From a virus, in IMG/VR virus record IMGVR_UViG_3300034198_006985, positions 1-45,125 of that record: a DNA stretch of 45,125 bases; one strand, written 5' to 3'. This document shows, piece by piece, positions 38,859 through 45,125 of the stretch; positions within the stretch are counted from its first letter, which is position 1, and every line of letters starts with the position of its first letter. Position numbers and translations under genes: made by a program. The notes below the pieces were generated by a model, which worked only from the letters and a program-made list of their open reading frames with translations, made no database searches and had not been told where the DNA came from.

Positions 38859-40207
38859 TGTCTTTTGAAGCCCGCAATGCTTTGATGCTTGCCAAGAAGT
38901 TCCTTGATAAAGCGGCTGAGTACAAGAAGGTTGCTCAAAAGGCAGAAGGCGGTGAGGTAAATGACTTGCCTCAAACGCCTCAGAGACGGCAATTTTCAAT
39001 AGCATCTCAAGCTGAACCAATGTCTGACATCCCAACTGAGATGCCAAAATCAGACGTATCAAACCCATCAACAATGTCATTGGCTACAGCTTTTGACAAT
39101 GCTATTTCACATCATCTTAGTTTGTCTCGTGGCGACAGAATTTTAAATTCTAAAGAAGCTATTAAAAGACTAGCTCCTCATGTTGGAATGAGAAAAGACA
39201 ATACACTCGTGCCTTTGTTAGGGAAAAATGAAAAATTATTAAAAACTGAAACAGGCTATAAAGGTGAAGAGCCAGTAACATGGCACGACGGTCGTGGCAT
39301 TGAAGCGGCGGGTCTTGCGCTTTCTCCGTCATTTGAAGTAAAAAACTTTAATACTTGCCCAAATTCTGCATCATGCAAAGATGAGTGTCTTGGAAAAACA
39401 AGTGGCAACTATTTTAAAGTTGGCGGTGGGCGTGATCTTTCAGAATTTAAAGGTCCACGCCTTAATTCATTAAACAAAACTTTAGCAATGATAAACGAGC
39501 CAGAAGCATTTGCTACTAGGCTTTATGATGAAATAGCTGCAAAAAAACGTGAAGCCGAAATGAACGGTAACATTCTCGGCGTAAGACTTAATGTTTTGTC
39601 TGATATAAATCCGCGTGTTAATCAGGCAATTATTAAAGCATTCCCAGATGTAGCTTTTTATGACTACACAAAAATGGCTTATAAGCCTGTTGCCGACAAC
39701 CATCATTACACATATTCTTCAACGGGCGTTTCTCAACCTGACGTTACAAATTACAATTCAAATTGGAAACGTATGAGAAAAATGCTTGAAAATGGTGAAA
39801 ATGTCGCAATGGCATTCACAGATATTGAGCATTTGCCAAAGAATGTTTTTGATGAAGAAACAGGTAAAAGATACCGAGTTGTCAACGGTGATACGCACGA
39901 TTTTAGACCACTAGACCGCGTTCCTGATGGTGAAGATGGTGTGATTGTTGGCCTTAAAAATAAAAAAGGATTTGGTTCAAAATCAGATGCTCATAAAGAG
40001 TCTGGAGGATTTTTTGTTAAATATGACCCCGGCAGAATAATGACTCCAAAGGGGACTTATGAAAGAGAGCCTTCAACTAAAATTGGCCCATCTGGTAAGC
40101 CTAAATTGGGAACAACAAAAATTACCAATGACGAGGTAAAAATCATGCCTCAAATAAAACATCAAATCCCGATGACAAATGATGGCACAAAAGAAGGGGA
40201 AATATAA
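38858..40207 (+). CDS. GP88-family protein with virion-type Gly-Gly tag
   Basis: The 449-residue protein has an N-terminal helix followed by QKAEGGEVND (about 27-36), then the GP88-type domain: KNFNTCPNSASCKDECLG (Cys residues about 167-177), a long helix, GVRLNVLSDINPRV, PDVAFYDYTKMAYKP, HHYTYSSTGVS, RYRVVNGDTHDFRPLD and DGVIVGLKNKKG. This family occurs in phages and its biochemical function is unknown to me. Location between the portal and the expected capsid genes, with a Gly-Gly tag, suggests it may be carried in the virion. The domain is visibly more AT-rich than the portal gene, hinting at separate acquisition. The start overlaps the portal stop. Confidence 0.68.
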   Translation: MSFEARNALMLAKKFLDKAAEYKKVAQKAEGGEVNDLPQTPQRRQFSIASQAEPMSDIPTEMPKSDVSNPSTMSLATAFDNAISHHLSLSRGDRILNSKEAIKRLAPHVGMRKDNTLVPLLGKNEKLLKTETGYKGEEPVTWHDGRGIEAAGLALSPSFEVKNFNTCPNSASCKDECLGKTSGNYFKVGGGRDLSEFKGPRLNSLNKTLAMINEPEAFATRLYDEIAAKKREAEMNGNILGVRLNVLSDINPRVNQAIIKAFPDVAFYDYTKMAYKPVADNHHYTYSSTGVSQPDVTNYNSNWKRMRKMLENGENVAMAFTDIEHLPKNVFDEETGKRYRVVNGDTHDFRPLDRVPDGEDGVIVGLKNKKGFGSKSDAHKESGGFFVKYDPGRIMTPKGTYEREPSTKIGPSGKPKLGTTKITNDEVKIMPQIKHQIPMTNDGTKEGEI

Positions 40208-40521
40208 TGAAATCTAATAGGCCAAAGTTAAAAGCAAATTATTTTTATTCTCAGTTTCATAATGAGGATAAACCTCATCACCACAGTTTGGATCATCAAA
40301 CAAATGAATGGTGGGATATGTATGAAGATGTCCCCCATTCTAAGGAAGAAATTTCTTTTGCCCGTGGCGGAGACGTAATGCACACCCGCAAGGTTCCAAA
40401 ACCCCATGTTCCTGTGGTTGGGGAAAAGGAACATAAGTCCCATCACCCTGCTATGATGATACCCGGCATCCATGTTGTTGGAGCAATCCACGGCATCCCT
40501 ACTTTCACGGGGAAGAAGTGA
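40207..40521 (+). CDS. Small His-rich protein with Gly-Gly tag
   Basis: The 104-residue protein is rich in His (FHNEDKPHHHSLDHQTNEWW, EKEHKSHHPAMMIPG) and contains FARGGDVMHTRKV, the x-Gly-Gly tag of the virion block. The His clusters could bind metal. Both ends overlap neighbouring genes (TAATG, TGATG), so it is co-translated with the GP88-like and polyvalent proteins. Function unknown. Confidence 0.55.
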   Translation: MKSNRPKLKANYFYSQFHNEDKPHHHSLDHQTNEWWDMYEDVPHSKEEISFARGGDVMHTRKVPKPHVPVVGEKEHKSHHPAMMIPGIHVVGAIHGIPTFTGKK

Positions 40522-43277
40522 TGGAAGAAGATGATCATTCCCGTCAAAAGGCAGAAGGTGGCGGCATCACCGTTTCCCCTCAAATTGACATGGATGTTGA
40601 CCATAAAAATGGGAAACTGATTGCTAAGGCAATTGACGATTGGAATAACCCAATAGGCCACGCCACATTCAATATTGGTGATAATAATGAATTAGACCCA
40701 CAACATGTTGAGGTAAATGAAAAGCACCGCAAAAGTGGTGTTGCTAAAAAAATTTACGACCATGTAGCATCGCATGGATATAAAATTATCAGAAGTAGTG
40801 ATCAGACAGATTCTGGCGATGCTTTTTGGAATAAACATCAAGGCATTAATAGTAAATTTTGGCGCACTCAAAAGGACAATGGAGGCGGCATCACCGCCTA
40901 CCACGGTTCTCCCCATGAGTTTGACCAGTTTGACACGTCCAAGATCGGCACGGGCGAAGGCGCGCAGTCTTACGGGCATGGGCTGTATTTTGCTGAAGCG
41001 GAGCCTGTAGCAAAGGGATACCGCGACCGTCTTGGTGAAGAACGTGAAACAAATGGGGAAACAATAGCCGACCAATTTGTTATTCAACCATATTTTTATA
41101 AAGATATGAGCGGCGATGAAGTTGATGAAAATATGAATAAAGCGGCTGATTATGCTGAACATACAATTTTAGACAAAGGAAAAATGAAATACGTTTTTGA
41201 AGATGGCTCTATGCTTATCCATGATGATGATGAGGTAAGAGCGGTTCAAAAACATCCCGGTCACATGTATGAGGTTAGCATCAACGCACATCCAGATCAT
41301 TTTCTGGATTGGGATAAGCCGTTGAGTGAGCAAGGTGGGGCAAAAAGATTTTTAAGTTTGCCTGACTTTGCGCGTCCCTTAGATGATGCTGAAGCAGAAA
41401 ATATTACGGGCCAAAGGCTTTATCAACGCCTTGAAAATAAACTAGGTCAAGAAAAAGCATCTGCGGTACTCCATTCATCAGGTCTAAAAGGCATCAAATA
41501 CCTTGATGCCTCTAGCCGCAAAGAAGGCGAAGGCTCCCGCAACTACGTTGTCTTTGACCATAACGATGTAAACATCAAACGCCGCTATGAGCAAGGTGGC
41601 CGTGTTGGATACGATGACGGCGGTGATGTGCGTTTAGGTGATACTCCGAGAGAAGCGATGGCAGAAGCGGCTCGGCCATCTGCTATGGAATCATCAGGCC
41701 CCGCTGAAACTGCAAGCGTCAGTTCTTCTTTCCCCGGCGGTGGGAATGATGGCTATTCTGTGAGAGGCGGTGATACACCGGGCTTTGGCACAGGTATGGG
41801 CTTTGCATCACCGTCAATTGGTGGCGGTGGTGGATATGGTTCTTATGGTGGATTTGCCGCTCCAGAAACAATTGCTCAAAGGAAAACGGAAGAATCTGGC
41901 GCAACGCCAGAAACGCAAAACTTTTATGCCAAGGCCATAGATCAGGCGATCAATATTCCCACGGTAGGAACAACATCATTTGATCAAAAGAGCCTTTTGC
42001 CAAGTGGTTTCCCACCCGTATCGCCACCTAAAACATTTTGGGGTGGAGAACCGCAAGTTCCGGGGGCATCTCAAGAATATTTTAACAAGCTGACTAATCA
42101 GGTTGGAACGCAACCGGGCGGATTGCCGACTGATGTTTATACAGGTGTTCCGTCGTTTACTCGTTTTACTGGAACGGAAATGCCTTCAGCGGCTGAGGTT
42201 GGGTCGCCATTATTCAAGCCAGAAACAACAGAACAAGCATTTGCTCGGATGGATCAACCATCAGATGCGCCATATCTTAACCGTTCATTTGCCCAAGCTA
42301 ATTTGCCATTTACGCCAAAACTCTCACAAGACACGCTGACCCAGATCGCAATGGCCGCTCCGCCAAAAGCTGGCGTTCCAGAAGTCCAAATGGCGTCAAT
42401 ATTTACTCAGCCTCAACGGCCTATAACACCTACGCCAATGCCTGATGTTACGGCTTTCACTCAGCCGCAAAGGCCAATTACGCCAACTCCGATGCCAGAT
42501 GTGACTGCATTTACGCAACCACAGCGGCCAATTACTCCTACTCCGCCATCAGCGACGCAAGTACAGGTTGCTTCAGCCCCACCTGTGCCAAGACCTCCGG
42601 CAGATATTCCGTCAACGGAACAAGACGCATTAGTGTTGTCGGGACGTAAATTATTTCAACCACCGGCAGCGGTGCCGATGCCTCCAATCCCCGATCGGGA
42701 CCTTGGGGCAGGCAATTTCTTAGATAAGATTTTGAAGCCGTTTGGGATGGATACCAACTCGTGGTTGGACAATAAATCCCAATCCTATGTCAATCAGGGC
42801 ATCAATCCGAGCGAGGCTTATACCAAGGCGTCCTATGATTTGCGCGATTTGCAGATGGGCCTGAAAGGTCGTGGCGGCCAAGGCGCTAAAATCATCAAGA
42901 AACTTATGCCTGATGGAACGTATCAGGATACATGGGTGGATTATGCTTCTGGTGGGAAGGTCGGTTCTTACCCATTGAAAAATAAGCATGAAGGCAAGAC
43001 TGAGGAGATGTCGCCTCAGGAGTATCTTGAACAGTCACCTCGCATGAAGATGGACCCCAAAGATTCTAAAAAAGTCGATAAGTTTAAAAAGAAAATTAAG
43101 AAGGGCAAAAAGATCGGAGCGCCCAAATTATTACCTAACCACATGGCTGACGGAAGGCATCGGGCAACTGCGGCTATGGAGTTGGGAATTAAGAAAATTC
43201 CCGTTTTGAATTACCGGAAACGGGATGGTGGGGCTATCGTAGATCGTGCGCTTATGCTAATTTCTAAGAAGGCTTGA
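40521..43277 (+). CDS. Polyvalent protein: GNAT-like, ADP-ribosyltransferase and ParB-like domains
   Basis: The 918-residue protein has QKAEGGGITV near the N-terminus, then a GNAT-like segment (HVEVNEKHRKSGVAKKIYDH, about 54-73). Next comes an ADP-ribosyltransferase domain of the polyvalent-protein type: ITAYHGSPHEFDQFDTSKI, GAQSYGHGLYFAE (about 121-158) and NYVVFDHNDVNI (near 345). A long Pro/Gly-rich linker with three 18-residue repeats follows, and a C-terminal ADGRHRATAAMELGIKKIPV (about 874-893) resembles ParB/Srx-like proteins. It ends RDGGAIVDRALMLISKKA. Multi-domain proteins like this are thought to be delivered with phage DNA and modify host targets. Confidence 0.72.
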   Translation: MEEDDHSRQKAEGGGITVSPQIDMDVDHKNGKLIAKAIDDWNNPIGHATFNIGDNNELDPQHVEVNEKHRKSGVAKKIYDHVASHGYKIIRSSDQTDSGDAFWNKHQGINSKFWRTQKDNGGGITAYHGSPHEFDQFDTSKIGTGEGAQSYGHGLYFAEAEPVAKGYRDRLGEERETNGETIADQFVIQPYFYKDMSGDEVDENMNKAADYAEHTILDKGKMKYVFEDGSMLIHDDDEVRAVQKHPGHMYEVSINAHPDHFLDWDKPLSEQGGAKRFLSLPDFARPLDDAEAENITGQRLYQRLENKLGQEKASAVLHSSGLKGIKYLDASSRKEGEGSRNYVVFDHNDVNIKRRYEQGGRVGYDDGGDVRLGDTPREAMAEAARPSAMESSGPAETASVSSSFPGGGNDGYSVRGGDTPGFGTGMGFASPSIGGGGGYGSYGGFAAPETIAQRKTEESGATPETQNFYAKAIDQAINIPTVGTTSFDQKSLLPSGFPPVSPPKTFWGGEPQVPGASQEYFNKLTNQVGTQPGGLPTDVYTGVPSFTRFTGTEMPSAAEVGSPLFKPETTEQAFARMDQPSDAPYLNRSFAQANLPFTPKLSQDTLTQIAMAAPPKAGVPEVQMASIFTQPQRPITPTPMPDVTAFTQPQRPITPTPMPDVTAFTQPQRPITPTPPSATQVQVASAPPVPRPPADIPSTEQDALVLSGRKLFQPPAAVPMPPIPDRDLGAGNFLDKILKPFGMDTNSWLDNKSQSYVNQGINPSEAYTKASYDLRDLQMGLKGRGGQGAKIIKKLMPDGTYQDTWVDYASGGKVGSYPLKNKHEGKTEEMSPQEYLEQSPRMKMDPKDSKKVDKFKKKIKKGKKIGAPKLLPNHMADGRHRATAAMELGIKKIPVLNYRKRDGGAIVDRALMLISKKA
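42402..42563 (+). repeat. Three 54-bp coding repeats in the polyvalent protein linker
   Basis: Three in-frame copies of an 18-residue unit (FTQPQRPITPTPMPDVTA) begin at 42402, 42456 and 42510; the third diverges in its last residues. Synonymous differences among copies show the duplication is not very recent. They form a Pro-rich spacer and are not a CRISPR array. Confidence 0.85.
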
Positions 43278-43331
43278 GGCTGCCCAAGCCCCTTTAGGCA
43301 GCCATCGGGGACGCCCGATAACCTAGCTAGG
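43278..43331 (+). other. Three consecutive palindromes before the Lys-Gly-Gly-rich gene
   Basis: GGCTGCC (43278-43284) pairs with GGCAGCC (43297-43303); ATCGGG (43304-43309) pairs with CCCGAT (43314-43319) around a GACG loop; CCTAGCTAGG (43322-43331) is a perfect palindrome whose right end joins the AGGAG ribosome site. No T tract is present. Together they occupy almost the whole 61-base gap and could time translation, process the transcript or terminate part of it. Confidence 0.6.
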
Positions 43332-43338
43332 AGTGAAT

Positions 43339-45125
43339 ATGTCCGAGATCGCCAAAAAGGCCAGAGAGGCCATGAAGGCAAAGGCTAAGGCCCGTGCCGA
43401 TCGTCCTATTGAAAAAGTCGATTCGTCTGATTGGACCCCTCCCCCGCTTTTGAACGCGGATGTGAAGACGGGTATGCGTCCGGTGTCGCGTCGTGCTTAT
43501 CGCAAGGGTGGCAAGGTTTCTGGCGTTGCGGCTAAGGTTAGAGCGGATCGCAAGCCCCGTAAGGCAGGCGGCTCGACGGAACAGCCTATCGTGGATCGGT
43601 ACGTCAACCGTGATCTCAAGAAGGCCAATGAATACCGTGATGGCAAGAAGCATATCGGTGGGTTCAAGCATGGCGGTCGTCCCCATAAGCAAGTTGGCGG
43701 CGGCGCACCAATGGACATGGGCTCAATGGATGATTTGACGCCGTATCAGCGTCAGATGGTTTCAAAAGGCCTTGATCCATTCCAAGATGAACGCCCCTCA
43801 ACGATGGTCATTAAGAAGACTACAGTTGTCGCTCCCCGTGGTGGCGCACCTGCAAAGGGTGACAAGGTTCCCCTTCCCCCTCGCCGTCCAGACGATTTGA
43901 TGAAAAAGGGCGGTCGCGCCAAAAGGGCTGATGGCGGTCCTATGATTGACCCTCGCCTTGGTATCGTTGACCCACGCGCTCTCAAGTTTGCTCAAAATGT
44001 CGTGACACCGGGCCTTAAAAAGGGCGGTAAGGTCAGTCACATGGAATGGGAACATTCCAAGAAGGATTTAGCTGAAGACCGCAAACTTGCTAAAAAGCAT
44101 GGCATGAGCCTTGAGGCTTGGGAAAAGTCATCATTGGACGCCAAGCACGATAAGCAACAGTCCATGAAGGGCTTGAAGCACGGTGGACGCACCAAGAAGC
44201 AAGACGGCGGTGGCGTATTTACCGGCCCTAGCTATCCCGGCAAGATTCCCGGCGTTGTTCCGGGTGGCCGTATCGCCAAGAAAAAAGGCGGTAGCACCAA
44301 GTCAAAGAAGGGTGGCCACGTAAACATCAGCATCAATGTTGGTGGCAAGAAAATGCCACAAGATCAGCAAGATCAAATGATGCAAGGCCAGATGATGCCT
44401 CCGCCCCCACCCCCTCCGGCAATGATGCCTCAGGGTGGACCTCCTATGCCTCCTCCCGGCTTGATGCCTCCTCCGGGCATGCCTCCAATGGGCATGTATA
44501 AAGGTGGTCGCATACGCAAAGAGGTTGGCGGTGCTTCAACTACCGCACCCGCAACAACCGCACCCGTTGCTTCTGGAACGGCGGCACCTGCGGCATCCAC
44601 AATGCCTTCATGGGTTTCTCAATTAGGCCCAGCCGCATTGCCAATGTTCCAAGCGGCTAATCTACCGACATCCTTTATGCCTCGACCTACAACGCCTGCG
44701 CCTACAGCGCCGGCTCCGACAGCGGCTCCCGCCCCTGCGGCAACGACCACAGCGGCAGCTGCCCCTGCAACCAATCAGGGCATTACTCTGGATTCAAGGC
44801 AGCAAAAGAAACTAGCTAAGTTCCAACAAGACGCTCAAAAATTCATGCAAAAGGTTCAATCGGGTCAAAAAGAGCCCAATCAAAAAGAACTTTCCAGATT
44901 GATGAAGTCTTATTCTAAGACTGGCTTGCCTTTGACGATCCCTGGTCAGTCGCAAGCTGCCGCATCAAGCGACAAGCCGACTTGGGCAATGAAGAAGGGC
45001 GGCCGTATTAAAAAGGCATTTGGCGGCGCATTTGGCGGTGCAATGGGCGCGCCTACATCAAATGCCATGATGACACCAATGGGTGGTCGTTCTATTCCAA
45101 TGCAAGCAATGGATGTTGGTCGCGG
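43339..45125 (+). CDS. Lys-Gly-Gly-rich virion-block protein (3' end outside window)
   Basis: The frame is open from ATG 43339 (AGGAG upstream) to the right edge, at least 595 residues. It is highly basic with about fifteen K/H-G-G-R/K elements (YRKGGKVSG, FKHGGRPHKQ, KKGGRAKRADGG, LKKGGKVSHM, KHGGRTKKQDGGG, YKGGRIRKEVGG, KKGGRIKKAFGG), a Pro/Met-rich stretch (MMPPPPPPPAMMPQGG), and an Ala/Thr/Pro-rich linker. There is no catalytic motif. The basic repeats would suit binding DNA or other virion proteins. It lies where scaffold or capsid genes would be expected next. Function unknown. Confidence 0.65.
   Translation, partial: MSEIAKKAREAMKAKAKARADRPIEKVDSSDWTPPPLLNADVKTGMRPVSRRAYRKGGKVSGVAAKVRADRKPRKAGGSTEQPIVDRYVNRDLKKANEYRDGKKHIGGFKHGGRPHKQVGGGAPMDMGSMDDLTPYQRQMVSKGLDPFQDERPSTMVIKKTTVVAPRGGAPAKGDKVPLPPRRPDDLMKKGGRAKRADGGPMIDPRLGIVDPRALKFAQNVVTPGLKKGGKVSHMEWEHSKKDLAEDRKLAKKHGMSLEAWEKSSLDAKHDKQQSMKGLKHGGRTKKQDGGGVFTGPSYPGKIPGVVPGGRIAKKKGGSTKSKKGGHVNISINVGGKKMPQDQQDQMMQGQMMPPPPPPPAMMPQGGPPMPPPGLMPPPGMPPMGMYKGGRIRKEVGGASTTAPATTAPVASGTAAPAASTMPSWVSQLGPAALPMFQAANLPTSFMPRPTTPAPTAPAPTAAPAPAATTTAAAAPATNQGITLDSRQQKKLAKFQQDAQKFMQKVQSGQKEPNQKELSRLMKSYSKTGLPLTIPGQSQAAASSDKPTWAMKKGGRIKKAFGGAFGGAMGAPTSNAMMTPMGGRSIPMQAMDVGR

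Noticed and set aside
1-45125. Search for integrase, CI-type repressor, tRNA genes, insertion sequences and phage RNA polymerase
   Set aside because: None was recognised in the window; since it is a partial genome, temperate or lytic lifestyle cannot be settled.

Overview
The window is part of a short-tailed (podovirus-type) bacteriophage genome, or a prophage relative, most likely infecting an alphaproteobacterium. The host guess rests on three things seen here: a GcrA-like protein (a family of alphaproteobacterial cell-cycle regulators), a holin of the gene-transfer-agent 3TM type, and a GH108-type endolysin. The short-tail call rests on an SU10-like adaptor followed by a P22 gp10-like nozzle protein, a giant ejection-type protein with a lytic transglycosylase domain, and the absence of tail tube, sheath or tape-measure genes. 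No integrase, tRNA, rRNA, insertion sequence or CRISPR array was found. Major capsid and scaffold genes are absent, and the window starts and ends inside genes, so it is a slice of a longer or circularly permuted genome.

Layout. (1) 1-2886: fibre-like structural proteins rich in Gly, Ser, Thr and Asn. (2) 2896-5568: a TPR-glycosyltransferase, then a lysis cassette of two small membrane/coiled-coil proteins, holin and endolysin. (3) 5565-18958: adaptor, nozzle, fibre-like proteins, a GNAT protein, the 1537-residue ejection protein, a second internal protein and a tail fibre. (4) 18963-22529, minus strand: a recombination operon with an ERF annealing protein, YqaJ exonuclease, SSB-like protein and HNH nuclease, ending in a stand-alone GcrA C-terminal domain. 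(5) 22530-22633: divergent control region. (6) 22634-28613, plus strand: early genes, namely a Cro/YdaS-like regulator, RusA, small proteins, a C5 cytosine methyltransferase with a second gene nested in another frame, a replication initiator containing an iteron-like array, an SF2 helicase and a primase. (7) 28562-28882: a region readable on both strands. (8) 28971-33816: terminase small subunit, small accessory genes and terminase large subunit. (9) 33856-36376: an RNA-polymerase-alpha-CTD-like/HTH protein, a DXD glycosyltransferase and a methyltransferase. (10) 36387-45125: portal protein, then an unusual block before the expected capsid genes: a GP88-family protein, a His-rich protein, a polyvalent GNAT/ADP-ribosyltransferase/ParB-like protein and a Lys-Gly-Gly-rich protein running off the end.

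How it fits together. ERF, YqaJ, the SSB-like protein and RusA form a phage recombination system. The initiator, helicase and primase form the replication module. Terminase and portal package the DNA, and the internal proteins are probably ejected into the host with it. Many proteins of the virion blocks share short x-Gly-Gly tags that I did not see in the replication proteins. The most interesting signals are the nested gene in the methyltransferase, the GcrA-like domain with no ordinary start codon, a repeated operator (TGCCC-N3-GGGCA) inside early promoters, the iteron array inside the initiator gene, and the post-portal effector block. Family assignments were made by reading motifs; no database search was run.
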